Positions 7,620 to 15,618 are shown, counted from the stretch's first letter. The stretch is DNA of 40,044 nt from Sorangium cellulosum (GCF_001589285.1 NZ_JEMA01000361.1:1-40044), one strand, 5' to 3'. A program made the numbers and translations. The notes: generated from the sequence alone by a model not told the origin.

Positions 7620-9317
7620 TTACTGGACCTGGATCGTGAACTCGTCCGCGAGGCGGCCGTCCACGTCCTTGAAGTACGCGGTCGCGCGCTTCGGGTCCCC
7701 GTTCACGTTGAAGCGGATGAACAGGGCGCCGTAGTCGGCGGTGCCCGACATCAACGTTCCGTTCTTCACCCACTTGTTGCTCGCGTAGTACGACGCCCAC
7801 CACGTGTCGTCGTCGTGGTTCGCCGCCTCGTAGTCGCGGAGGCCCACGCCGCCGAGGCCCGACACGAACACGAAGCTCCGGTTCGGGGCGAGCTCCACGA
7901 GGTTGAAGGCCCCTGTCTTGCCATGGCCGGTCGACGCGTTGCCCACGTCGGTGAGGGTCAGCGTGCGCGAGTAGGAGTGCTCGTGCCCTGTCGCGACGAT
8001 GGCGCCGGCGCTCATGCACTCCTGGTACGCGCTCCAGCCCACCTCGTTCGACTTCCCGCCGACCTGCATGTCGTGCTGGTTCTTGTGCCAGGCGCACACG
8101 GACCAGATCGAGCTGTCGTTGGCGAGCGAGTCGTGGATGAAGCTCACCTGATCGGACGCGTTGGCGGCGCAGGTCGAGCGGAGCTCGCTCGTCCCGATGC
8201 AGGACTGCACGATGAATAGCCCGCGGTAGTTGCACGTCGCCTTGACGCCGAGCTCGCCCGCGCAGTTCATGGCCGGCACGCGCGCGTGGCGGGCCTGGAT
8301 GTAGCTGGCATACCCGCTCGACCCGCCCCACGCCGCGGCGTCGTGGTTGCCGATGACGGCGAAGTAGGGGTAGTCGGCGCCGAGGATGTTGTTGATCCGG
8401 TTCTCCCAGGCGGACGGGTTGCTGGCGTAATCGAAGTCGCCGTTGTGGATGGTCGCGTCGGCGCCCTCGTCCTTGATGAGCTCGAGGACCGCGTCCGCGT
8501 TACCGTTGTTGCCCTGGTCGCCGATGAAGGCGACGAGGAGCCCCGGGTCGGTCGAGCTGCCGGTGCCTGTCGACGCGCCGTAGGTGATCGTGAGCTTGGG
8601 CCGCTGCGCCGCCGTGGCGTGCTCCGACGAGGCGAAGTCGATGCCGTCGGTGTTGGAGGTGCTCGCGATGAGGACGCCGTTGTTCGACGTCCCGTCGACC
8701 CACGCCTGGACGAGCGCCACGCCGGCCGCGTTCAGCGTGATCGTCCTCGATCCGGCGCCGCCGGTGACGCTGCCCACGAGGCTGCCGCGGTCGGTCGCGC
8801 CCTTGGCGCCCGCGGTGGCCCACGCCGTCGAGCCGGTCGCGTTGTTCCAGGTGACAGCGGGCTCGCTCCACGAGCGCTTCACCTCGTGGAGGCTGTACGT
8901 GTTCGAGGAGCCGTCCGTGACCTGGAGGGTGATCGACGCCGACTGGACGGTGCTCCCCGCGGGGATGCCGGAGACCGTCCATTTCAGCAGACAGGACTTG
9001 TCGACGCCGGAGCCGTCGTCGCCGTCGGCCTCGCACGTGGTCGCCGCGCCGAAGTTCGTCGTCGCGGAGCCCTCCTTGATCGTCGCGTCGGTGGAGCCGG
9101 CGTACGACGAGCTCGGGAGCGAGCCCTGCTGGAAAGAGACGGTGGTCAGCGCCTGCCGCGCCTCCAGGACCTCCTCGATGTCGCCGTCCGCCGCGCAGGC
9201 GTTGACGACCGCGAGCGCCGGGAGCGCGGCGCAGAGGACGGCCTTCGACAGCCGGGACCAGCTCGCCATGAGCCGCTGGTGCAAGGGGGATTCAGCTCGC
9301 GCGCGCGATGTCTGCAT
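7620..9317 (-). CDS. Exported DNRLRE-domain/calcineurin-like metallophosphatase
   Basis: The ATG at 9317 is preferred because AAGGAAGG precedes it at a workable spacing; 565 residues. The signal segment ends near ALAVVNAC, a possible but imperfect lipobox. Residues about 60-247 form a DNRLRE-type beta-sandwich (ATIKEGSATTNFG, SITLQVTDGSSNTYSLHEV, TAAQRPKLTITY), a module of extracellular proteins. Residues 262-565 are a metallophosphoesterase with all metal-ligand blocks: GDQG, NGDFDY, GNHD, WHKNQH and GHEHSYSRT (His445 and His447). It resembles purple-acid-phosphatase-like enzymes. It probably hydrolyses phosphoesters outside the cell. Confidence 0.85.
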   Translation of the reverse strand: MQTSRARAESPLHQRLMASWSRLSKAVLCAALPALAVVNACAADGDIEEVLEARQALTTVSFQQGSLPSSSYAGSTDATIKEGSATTNFGAATTCEADGDDGSGVDKSCLLKWTVSGIPAGSTVQSASITLQVTDGSSNTYSLHEVKRSWSEPAVTWNNATGSTAWATAGAKGATDRGSLVGSVTGGAGSRTITLNAAGVALVQAWVDGTSNNGVLIASTSNTDGIDFASSEHATAAQRPKLTITYGASTGTGSSTDPGLLVAFIGDQGNNGNADAVLELIKDEGADATIHNGDFDYASNPSAWENRINNILGADYPYFAVIGNHDAAAWGGSSGYASYIQARHARVPAMNCAGELGVKATCNYRGLFIVQSCIGTSELRSTCAANASDQVSFIHDSLANDSSIWSVCAWHKNQHDMQVGGKSNEVGWSAYQECMSAGAIVATGHEHSYSRTLTLTDVGNASTGHGKTGAFNLVELAPNRSFVFVSGLGGVGLRDYEAANHDDDTWWASYYASNKWVKNGTLMSGTADYGALFIRFNVNGDPKRATAYFKDVDGRLADEFTIQVQ

Positions 9318-9360
9318 GAATGCGTGCCTTCCTTCTTCTTGGGTTTCCCGTCGAGGTGAG

Positions 9361-9376
9361 CGTTGCGCGCGCAACG
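9361..9376. promoter_or_regulatory. 16-bp perfect palindrome before the metallophosphatase gene
   Basis: CGTTGCGCGCGCAACG lies 44 bp upstream of the ATG at 9317, a position where an operator would overlap a promoter or early leader. GC-rich palindromes arise easily in such DNA, so function is uncertain. Confidence 0.3.
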
Positions 9377-9490
9377 TAAGGGAAGAGCCGTTGAACAAGG
9401 TTCTACGTTTTCATGATGATTCTGTTGCTTTCCTGGGCTCCACGGGAGCGCCACGGGGCTGAGCCGCGCGGATCGCGGCGGCGTGCCGCG

Positions 9491-10123
9491 TCAGTAGAGA
9501 TCTCCCGTGCACTGGACGGCGAAGCTCCCTGTCGGGTCCTGTGTGCACGTCGGCGCGCCAGAGCACCCGCCTTTGCCCGGGACGCGGGCCGCGGCGTTCA
9601 CGCAGTCGCAGGACGGCTCCGCCAGGCAGGAGGACGGTATCTGCTTGCAGGTCCTCCGCGTCGGCATCCTGAAGAGCTCATTGTGCGGGTCTTCGACGAT
9701 CTGGCAGTACGTGTCGGCCGAGCTGCAGAAGTAGCTGCCGCAGGCGGATGTCCCCGGCGGCGCGGCGCCGGCGCACTCCTCGCCGCCGCCGATGCTCACG
9801 CCGGCGCGCGCGGCCTCGCAGGCGTTCGGGTAGACCTGCCCATCGCAGGCGCAGACCGCCGTCGGCGTGGCCGTGTCGCACGACGTGGGGCGCTGCTGGC
9901 ACACGCCGTAGTTCCCGGCGACGACGCCTCCCTCGCCGCAATCGGCCGGGGGGTAGACGCAGTACTGGTCCGGGCCGCACGTCGCGCCGCCGCACGACCC
10001 CGGCTCCGCGCTCGCGCCCTCCGGTCCGCACGCCCCGAGCAGCACGGCGAGGGCGGCGGCGGTCACGATCGCCGCGGCGCTGGGCCTTCCATCGATCGCG
10101 CGTGTCGTCGCCGGCAGGCTCAT
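9491..10123 (-). CDS. Cysteine-rich Kazal-like lipoprotein
   Basis: The SD AGGAGG lies 7 bp before the ATG at 10123, which is chosen over the ATG six bases earlier; 210 residues. Lipobox VLLGAC gives Cys32. About 20 further Cys follow. The segment VCACDGQVYPNACEA matches the core of a Kazal-type domain (C-x-C-DG-x-x-Y-x-N-x-C). Other Cys pairs (GSCGGATCGPDQYCVYPP, CGSYFCSSADTYC) look like small disulfide modules common in exported proteins of myxobacteria. A protease-inhibitor role follows from the Kazal match but the other modules are unassigned. Confidence 0.75.
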   Translation of the reverse strand: MSLPATTRAIDGRPSAAAIVTAAALAVLLGACGPEGASAEPGSCGGATCGPDQYCVYPPADCGEGGVVAGNYGVCQQRPTSCDTATPTAVCACDGQVYPNACEAARAGVSIGGGEECAGAAPPGTSACGSYFCSSADTYCQIVEDPHNELFRMPTRRTCKQIPSSCLAEPSCDCVNAAARVPGKGGCSGAPTCTQDPTGSFAVQCTGDLY

Positions 10124-10260
10124 GTCCATTCCTCCTCTCAAGCGGCCATCGACCGAGCCCGGAGAGCGCATGCACGTGCGCGCGCTTGAAGCCGGCGCCG
10201 CGTCGCCTGGGGTCGGCCCTTGTTCAATGACGGGAGAATATTGAAGAAGAGAGAATTGAA

Positions 10261-10395
10261 CCACAGAGGCACAGAGGGCACAGAGGAGAGAAGAGAAGGA
10301 GGAGGAGAAGAAGAAGAGACTCTGTGTCCTCTGTGTCCTCTGTGTCCTCTGTGTCCTCTGTGTCCTCTGTGTCCTCTGCGCCTCTGTGGCTTTTT
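10261..10395. repeat. Long CACAGAGG-type hairpin with 9-bp tandem repeats
   Basis: CCACAGAGGC (10261-10270) pairs exactly with GCCTCTGTGG (10380-10389). GCACAGAGG and CACAGAGGA copies on the left pair with six tandem TCTGTGTCC units (10321-10374) on the right, around a purine-only GAGAAGAGAAGG-type loop. A run of six T follows at 10391. The result is a long imperfect hairpin that could end transcription on the plus strand. It lies in the 520-bp gap 10124-10643, which holds no gene. Confidence 0.7.
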
Positions 10396-10460
10396 TCTCT
10401 CCTGAGATCGGGGACGAACCTGGGCGACCGGCGACTGGCGCGGTGAGCGGTCGCGTCTTG

Positions 10461-10576
10461 GTATAGCGAAACGGATGAAGACGACCGCCAGGGCGCCAGG
10501 AGAGCTCAGGAGTTCACTTCCTGGCGCTCATGGCGTCTCGGCGGCTTATCTCGTCCTCGTCGGAGCTCCGCTATAC
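10461..10576. repeat. Nested imperfect palindrome, MITE-like or structured RNA
   Basis: Outer arms GTATAGCG (10461-10468) and CGCTATAC (10569-10576) enclose an inner stem with GCGCCAGGA (10493-10501) and TCCTGGCGC (10519-10527). The inner stem extends through GCCA/TGGC and AGAC/GTCT with small bulges; the loop is 17 bases. No gene overlaps it. Two nested symmetric stems on one centre are unlikely by chance, but I cannot tell a miniature transposable element from an RNA structure. Confidence 0.5.
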
Positions 10577-10643
10577 AGGAAGCGAGCGGCCTGGTGTGCA
10601 ACAAGTCCGTGTCGGGACAGGGGCGAGGCCTCCGCGCTGCGTG

Positions 10644-11573
10644 TCAGTCGCGCTCCGGTCCATCGAGGTCGGGCCGCACGCTGCCCATGCCGATGGCCCA
10701 CGCCATCGTGTAGCGCGCGTTGATCTCGCACCGCGGGTTCCAGCGCAGGGCGCCGCGCTCGTCCTCCCAGCGGAAGGCGTCGATACCGAAGGGGCCGAAG
10801 TAGCCCGCGCCGGCGAGCGCCTCCCCGGCCTCGAGCGCGGCCTCGACGAGCCGACGGCGCTCGCCGCCCTGGAGATCGCCGTCGCCGGCGAGCGCGGCCC
10901 CCAGGTAGGCGCCGTTGTCGTCGCAGCGCTGCATGCACGGGGCGCCGAGGCGCACCGCGCCGCCGCGGGCGACGTGGCCGTGCAGCGAGAAGTCGCCGCG
11001 GCGCTCGACCCAGGGCTCGACCTGAAGGCCGCCGTCCGGGGAGGCGGGGGCGAGCGACGCCACGGCCCAGGGGCGCGCGTCGGGCGGCAGGGCGCCGCGT
11101 GCGACCCGGCGGCGGCCGCGCCCCGCGAACCCGAACGGGCGCTTGAGCAGCCAGTGGCCCGACGGCGTGGGCGCCGCGATCGCGGCCTCGAGCTCGGGGA
11201 GCGTGGCGACGTGGCGCGCGCCGGGGAGCGTCTGGCCGAGATCCGCGCAGAACCTCCGGTGGTTGACGCGGCGGAGCACGTCGAGCGGCGGCGCCTCCGC
11301 CGGGGCGACGCCCGCGCCGCCGAGGAGGCGCCGGGCGCGGGGCGTGGGGCACCACGCGCGGCCGATGAGCGGGGTCCCGGAGGGCGCCGGCGGCACGAGC
11401 GGGGAGGGGAGGGCGGGGCTGACCACGACGTCGCCAGGGCGCAGCAGGGCGGCGACCCGGCCGGCGAGCTCGATGGCGCGGGCGGCGACCGCGGCGCGCG
11501 GGGTGTAGCCCGCGGGGCGCGCCAGCTCCTCGTCGGCGTCGAAGTTCAGGACCCAGGCGCTCGCTCGGTCCAT
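10644..11573 (-). CDS. ATP-grasp family protein
   Basis: 309 residues. The C-terminal two-thirds has ATP-grasp features: a Lys-containing strand GHWLLKRPFGFAGRGRRRV, the middle strand GLQVEPWVERRGDFSLHGHV, and the metal-binding end with FGPFGIDAFRW followed by WNPRCEINARYTM (Glu and Asn ligands). Such enzymes join a carboxylate to an amine or thiol using ATP; the substrate is unknown. The start overlaps the DUF455 gene upstream by 28 bp, so the two are co-translated. The pairing suggests a small modification pathway. Confidence 0.78.
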   Translation of the reverse strand: MDRASAWVLNFDADEELARPAGYTPRAAVAARAIELAGRVAALLRPGDVVVSPALPSPLVPPAPSGTPLIGRAWCPTPRARRLLGGAGVAPAEAPPLDVLRRVNHRRFCADLGQTLPGARHVATLPELEAAIAAPTPSGHWLLKRPFGFAGRGRRRVARGALPPDARPWAVASLAPASPDGGLQVEPWVERRGDFSLHGHVARGGAVRLGAPCMQRCDDNGAYLGAALAGDGDLQGGERRRLVEAALEAGEALAGAGYFGPFGIDAFRWEDERGALRWNPRCEINARYTMAWAIGMGSVRPDLDGPERD

Positions 11574-12460
11574 GTGGCCAGCGCGTCGAGGAATGGCTCG
11601 GTGAGGCCCGTGCGGCTGCGGTCGCGGCGGTTCATCGGCTCGCCCCGCATGAGCAGCGGCGAGAGGGGCGCCGGGATGTGGCGGACCCAGGTCTCGAAGT
11701 CGATCGGCCCGGGCCGCGCAGCTTCACCCGGCCCCGGCGGCGCCCCTGTCGAAGGCCCGGCGCCCGCGCCCGCCTGCGTGAAGCGGCGGAACCAGCGGAC
11801 GCCGAAGCGCACGTGCGGGATCTCCTCGGCGCAGACCCGCTCGGTGAGCGCGGCGCCCTCGTCGTCGCCGATGGCGCGGAAGCGCTCGGCGAAGCGCGCC
11901 GTGTGGTCGAGGTTGCCTCCCTCGAGGCCCATCCCCATCACGGCCACGAACTGCGCGGGCGACGCGGCGGCGGGCACCCGCGACCAGAACCAGTCGCGGA
12001 CGGGGAAATCGCCGAAACGATGGCCGATCGCGGCGAGGTAGCGGGCGTAGAGCTGCATGTGGCGCACCTCGTCGAGGGCGATCCGGACGAGGCCGCCGCG
12101 GAAGGCGCGCGGCGTCTCCGGGAAGGCGAGCAGCGCCCACGCCATGAGCTCCGCGGCCTGGAGCTCGTGGTGCAGGAAGGCATGGAAGAGCTGCGCGCGG
12201 CGCGCGGGGTTGCGCAGCGCCTCGGGCCCGGGGCTCTTCTGGGCGCGCGCCGAGATGCGCAGCGCGGCGGGCCGGCCGGGCCGCTCGAGGCGGCGCGGCG
12301 GGGGCGGCGCGGCGTCCGACTCCCAGGCGGAAGGCACGGGCGGCGGAGCGAGCTTGTGCTCGAGGTCGGTCGAGAGGACGTAATCCCAGGCCCAGCGCTC
12401 GACGGTGCCCGGCGGAGGCGCGTCGCTGGGCGGTGCAGGCGGTGCAGAGAGAGACGTCAT
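11546..12460 (-). CDS. DUF455 family ferritin-like protein
   Basis: 304 residues. The first 60 are Pro/Ala-rich. From about 85 the protein has the helical di-metal pattern of the DUF455 family: Glu99/Glu104 in HHELQAAEL, Glu131 and His134 in DEVRHMQLY, Glu180 in GLEGGNLDHT, and Glu212-213/His216 in AEEIPHVRFG. These residues match carboxylate-bridged di-iron sites of ferritin-like oxygenases. The chemistry is inferred, likely oxidation of a small molecule or peptide. It overlaps the ATP-grasp gene downstream. Confidence 0.82.
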   Translation of the reverse strand: MTSLSAPPAPPSDAPPPGTVERWAWDYVLSTDLEHKLAPPPVPSAWESDAAPPPPRRLERPGRPAALRISARAQKSPGPEALRNPARRAQLFHAFLHHELQAAELMAWALLAFPETPRAFRGGLVRIALDEVRHMQLYARYLAAIGHRFGDFPVRDWFWSRVPAAASPAQFVAVMGMGLEGGNLDHTARFAERFRAIGDDEGAALTERVCAEEIPHVRFGVRWFRRFTQAGAGAGPSTGAPPGPGEAARPGPIDFETWVRHIPAPLSPLLMRGEPMNRRDRSRTGLTEPFLDALATWTERAPGS

Positions 12461-12591
12461 GGCGCGGCAGGGCAGGGCGGCGCGGCTCTCCTACCACAGC
12501 TCGGACGGCCCCGCGCGCGCTGGCGCGGCCAGCCCCCTACCGCCGCGCCGGGCCGGCGCTCGCCGGCGCCGACGAGCGCCCGCGGCCGCGC

Positions 12592-12604
12592 TGTCACGTT
12601 GACA
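12592..12604 (+). promoter_or_regulatory. Palindromic site upstream of the first DUF2325 gene
   Basis: TGTCACGTTGACA lies 114 bp before the ATG at 12718. An equivalent site precedes the paralogue (13382-13394). Further conserved blocks follow both sites: TTGCC, CGGGAATA, a TTTGCGCGGGAGA block, GGCTTGC or GGCTCGC, and a purine-rich SD before ATCGCATG. TTGACA inside the palindrome could also be a -35 hexamer. Conservation across the duplication supports a regulatory role. Confidence 0.5.
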
Positions 12605-12717
12605 AAGGCCTCCGCGTTGAGGCGACATTTTGCCGGGGAATAAACCAGAACATGGCGATTTGCGCGGGAGACGACAGGCCGAGGAGGGTGGCTTGCGGCT
12701 TGCTCTGAGGGGATCGC

Positions 12718-13047
12718 ATGAAGGCGGAGCGGCGTTCCCAGGCGGTCGACAGGAAGGGCGAGGAGCAGACGGTGCTTGTCATCGGGGGCAGCGGGGGCAT
12801 GTCCAGCCGCTACCGCGATGTGGTCGAGAAGCACGGCTTGTCGCTGCGCCACTACGAGAACCGCGTGCCGCCGGGCGCGCGCCGCGGCGTGGGGAGGATC
12901 GCGCTGGTCGTGATCATGGTGACGATGGTGTCGCACGCGCTGCGTGACCAGATGCAGAGCCTCACGGCGGAGGGCGCGCCCGTCGTGTACCTGCGCAGCG
13001 CCTCGGTCTCCGCGCTGCGGGCCGCCCTCGAGCAGCGGGCCGGCTGA
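12718..13047 (+). CDS. DUF2325 family protein, copy 1
   Basis: 109 residues with SD GAGGGG before the ATG. The domain reads TVLVIGGSGGMSSRYRDVV (Rossmann-like start), LRHYENRVPPGARR, then VMVTMVSHALRDQM and PVVYLRSASVSALRAAL. These are the hallmarks of DUF2325 proteins: a GG nucleotide-type loop, the SH motif and a final IPV/VVY strand. Function of the family is unknown; members are often linked to signalling or stress genes. It is nearly identical to the second copy 480 bp downstream. Confidence 0.83.
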   Translation: MKAERRSQAVDRKGEEQTVLVIGGSGGMSSRYRDVVEKHGLSLRHYENRVPPGARRGVGRIALVVIMVTMVSHALRDQMQSLTAEGAPVVYLRSASVSALRAALEQRAG

Positions 13048-13381
13048 CGCCGGGTCAACCTTCCGCGACCGGGGAGGATCGCCCCGGCGCCGACAGACGA
13101 CATCGGCCGCCAGCGTCCCCAGCCGGTTCCAGCGAACTCCTCTCCTCCCGCCTTCCTCCTGACCAGCACGAGCGCGCCTGTCCCGGGTCGCCCCCCCTCG
13201 CCGCCGCCGACCCGCCTTGCCCCCTGACGGCGCGCTCGCGTGCGCATCGCGATGACATGCTGACGCGCGGCGCGCGCTCGACGGACGCTCAGCCATCGAG
13301 CCGGCTGAATGCCTGTCCGGGGTCCGCGGGGCGCCGGAGCCTGCGCCGAGACGCGCGCCGTCGCGGCGCCCCCGCTCTCCA

Positions 13382-13394
13382 TGTCACGGTGACA
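13382..13394 (+). promoter_or_regulatory. Palindromic site upstream of the second DUF2325 gene
   Basis: TGTCACGGTGACA, a perfect 13-bp palindrome with one central base, lies 134 bp before the ATG at 13529. It differs by one base from the site upstream of copy 1. The surrounding 481-bp gap (13048-13528) otherwise carries only the conserved leader blocks shared with copy 1. Confidence 0.5.
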
Positions 13395-13528
13395 GGGACC
13401 CTCGCGCCTCGAGGACAAATTGCCCGAATCTGACCGGGAATAGCGCGCAAACTCGATGTTTGCGCGGGAGATCGCGCGCCGCGGAGCGTGGCTCGCGCCT
13501 TGCTCAAGCCCTGTTCGAGGGAGATCGC

Positions 13529-13882
13529 ATGAAGGCGGAGCGTCGTTCTCAGGCGGCAGACAGGAAGCGCGACGAACAGACGGTGCTTGTCATCGGGGGC
13601 AGCGGGGGCATGTCCAGCCGCTACCGCGATCTGGTCGAGCAGCACGGCTGGTCGCTGCGCCATTACGAGAACCGCGTGCCCCCGGGGGCGCGCCACGGCG
13701 CGGGGAAGGTCGCGCTCATCGTCATCATGGTGACGATGGTGTCGCACGCGCTGCGCGACCAGATGCAGAGCCTCGCGGCGGAGGGCGCGCCCGTCGTGTA
13801 CCTGCGCAGCGCCTCGGTCTCGGCGCTGCGGGCCGCCCTCGAGCAGCGCGCCGCGCTCGCGCTCGAGCAGCGGGCAGCCTGA
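13529..13882 (+). CDS. DUF2325 family protein, copy 2
   Basis: 117 residues from the ATG after GAGGGAGATCGC, chosen because the same start and leader precede copy 1. It has the same domain as copy 1 with about a dozen substitutions, mostly conservative (for example KVALIVIMVTMVSHALRDQM). The C-terminus is extended by an ALALEQRAA unit that repeats the preceding ALEQRAA residues, a slipped duplication. The paralogue pair and its matching upstream sites indicate a recent tandem duplication of the whole transcription unit. Confidence 0.83.
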   Translation: MKAERRSQAADRKRDEQTVLVIGGSGGMSSRYRDLVEQHGWSLRHYENRVPPGARHGAGKVALIVIMVTMVSHALRDQMQSLAAEGAPVVYLRSASVSALRAALEQRAALALEQRAA

Positions 13883-13909
13883 GCCGCCGCGGCGGGCGAC
13901 GCGCCGCCC

Positions 13910-14128
13910 TCAGCGCACGCCGACGAGCCGCTGCATCAGGCGCTGGAACTCGGGGACCGAGAGATCGATGTGCTCGACGACACGGCCGTAGAGCGTGGCC
14001 GTGGGCACGTTCCGGCCGCCGAACTCCCGCTCGAGCTCGGAGAGCTGCCAGAGGATGACGCGCTCGGCGCGGGTCAGGCCGTCGCGCACGTCCGGGAGAT
14101 TGTCGTACGGGGATCGCCTCGTGGACAT
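13910..14128 (-). CDS. Small conserved-looking protein of unknown function
   Basis: 72 residues: a helical protein with LTRAERVILWQLSELEREFG and PTATLYGRVVEHIDLS. The pattern could be a small winged-helix or helix-turn-helix unit but I cannot assign a family. It lies 45 bp downstream of the zinc-ribbon/PH protein on the same strand and converges with DUF2325 copy 2 across 27 bp. Codon positions look coding (GC-rich thirds), and there is no strong SD. Confidence 0.55.
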   Translation of the reverse strand: MSTRRSPYDNLPDVRDGLTRAERVILWQLSELEREFGGRNVPTATLYGRVVEHIDLSVPEFQRLMQRLVGVR

Positions 14129-14173
14129 GATCTGGCTCCGATCAGACCCGCGCCGCCGCGCACCGGCGCGCGC

Positions 14174-14761
14174 TCACTGCACGACGCCGAGCACGCGCTG
14201 CTGCCGCGCGAGCTCCGCCGCGTTCTTGATCGCCTCGAACAGCTCGCGCGAGGCCGGCAGCCCCCGGATGACGAGCTCGGGATCGCTCGCGTCGCGCGTG
14301 AACACGCGGATCTCGGCGATGTCGAGCAGCCGCTCCATGAACGACTGGCGGAGATCGATGTCGTGCACCCGCCAGAGCTGCAACGTCTCGACCCGCCGGG
14401 TGAGCAGGCCGGCCTCGTAGTCGATGGTGCGGTCGGTGATCTTGTAATGGAGGCTCTTGCGCTTCCAGTGCAGGACGCCGAGCCACACGAGGCCCACCAG
14501 CACGAGCGAGAGCACGCCCGCCGCCACGTACGACCAGAACCACGCCTTCCAGCTCGGCGTCCCCTCGAAGATGACCCGCGCCGCGCCCGGCGAGGGGGCG
14601 AGCGCGCCGCCGGCAGAGGCGAGCGCGGTGCCCGCCGGGGCGAGCGGCGCAGCGGAGGCCGCGGCGACAGCGGGCGCTCGCTCGTCGAGCATGCTGCCGC
14701 AGTAACGGCACTTGATCGCGGCGTCCTGGATCTGCTCCGCGCAGAAGGGGCACGGTTTCAC
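14174..14761 (-). CDS. Zinc-ribbon and bacterial PH-domain membrane protein
   Basis: The GTG at 14761 is chosen because it begins a compact zinc ribbon (CPFC, then CRYC; Cys4, 7, 18 and 21), giving 195 residues. An Ala/Pro linker follows, then one long hydrophobic segment (SYVAAGVLSLVLVGLVWLGVL). Next comes a bPH_2 (YdbS/YdbT-like) domain, KSLHYKITDRTIDYEAGLL, with RRVETLQLWRVHDIDLRQSF and IRVFTRDASDPELVIRGL. This is the standard order for such proteins. There is no SD; TACAAT lies about 10 bp upstream, so the message may be nearly leaderless. Role unknown, probably at the membrane. Confidence 0.78.
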   Translation of the reverse strand: MKPCPFCAEQIQDAAIKCRYCGSMLDERAPAVAAASAAPLAPAGTALASAGGALAPSPGAARVIFEGTPSWKAWFWSYVAAGVLSLVLVGLVWLGVLHWKRKSLHYKITDRTIDYEAGLLTRRVETLQLWRVHDIDLRQSFMERLLDIAEIRVFTRDASDPELVIRGLPASRELFEAIKNAAELARQQRVLGVVQ

Positions 14762-14973
14762 GCGGGCGATTGTAGTACGGCGCGCCGCCAAGAAGCACGC
14801 CCGCCGCGCGCGCCGCCAGGTCGGCCAGGATGTATTGTCGACTACATGGCGGGCGAGCCGCGGACGCGGAGGTCGGATCGGGCCGCGATTGCATTCGCCG
14901 GTGACCCTCGTCAGGATCGGCGCCACCCGGCACGCGACGCGCCGGAGTCATGGCGCCCGGTGGAGTGATCTCG

Positions 14974-15546
14974 ATGAGCAACGTCAAGGGCACCGCGCTG
15001 GGGGGGTTCAAGAGCTTCGTGGCCGCGCAGCACGGCGCCGCCGGCGTGGACCGGTGGCTGGAGTGCCTGCGCCCGGAGGACGCCGCGCGCGTGGGCGGCA
15101 TCGTCCTGCCGCACATCTGGTACCCGGTGAGCCTCTGGAACAGCCTCGTCGATCGCTACGTGGCGCTGTACGGGGCCGGTCACCCGCAGTGCTTCCGGTC
15201 CGTGGCCCACGCCATCGCCGACGAGGACATGCAGCGGTTCTTCACGGTGCTGCTCAAGGCCGCGTCCCCCGAGACAGTGCTGCACAGGTCCTCGTCGCTC
15301 TGGGAGCGCTACTTCGACGAGGGCAGATTGGAGGCGGTCCCGGTCGCCGCGAGGCGCTTCTCGGTCCGGCTCACCGCGTCGCGCCTGCTCGACCGCGCCC
15401 CCGGGCCGGTCACCTGCGCGGTGGGCCTCCCGGCGTGGCAGGAGCGGATCATGGCGCGCATCGGCGTCAAGGAGAGCCGCACCTCGCACACGCGCTGCCG
15501 CTTCCGCGGCGCCAAGGCGTGCGAGTTCGAGGTGACGTGGTCGTGA
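14974..15546 (+). CDS. Myxobacterial hypothetical protein, possible V4R/HNOB-like or DUF2378-like domain
   Basis: The ATG at 14974 follows GGAGTGATCTCG, a better SD than the ATG 24 bp earlier; 190 residues. It begins MSNVKGTALGGFKSFV and contains LPHIWYPVSLWNSLVDRY and SSLWERYFDEG. It ends with a SRTSHTRCRFRGAKACEFEV block that recalls the last strand of V4R/haem-NO-binding-like domains and of proteins expanded in myxobacteria. No ligand residue is certain. It is likely a cytoplasmic sensor-type protein, at low confidence. It lies upstream of the GH43 regulatory region on the same strand. Confidence 0.65.
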   Translation: MSNVKGTALGGFKSFVAAQHGAAGVDRWLECLRPEDAARVGGIVLPHIWYPVSLWNSLVDRYVALYGAGHPQCFRSVAHAIADEDMQRFFTVLLKAASPETVLHRSSSLWERYFDEGRLEAVPVAARRFSVRLTASRLLDRAPGPVTCAVGLPAWQERIMARIGVKESRTSHTRCRFRGAKACEFEVTWS

Positions 15547-15618
15547 CGGGGCCGCAAACACCCGGCGTCTCCTGATCCGGTGAAGGGCAAGCTCGACCAC
15601 CCCATCGCAGCGCGCTGA

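Noticed and set aside
10321..10374. Coding of the plus-strand frame over the 9-bp repeats
   Set aside because: It would give only a CPLCPL-type repeat peptide without a start context. The hairpin explains the sequence better.
12457..13296. Minus-strand frame of 279 codons opposite DUF2325 copy 1
   Set aside because: The same antisense frame appears opposite copy 2 simply because the DNA is duplicated. The plus strand has SD and a recognised domain in both.
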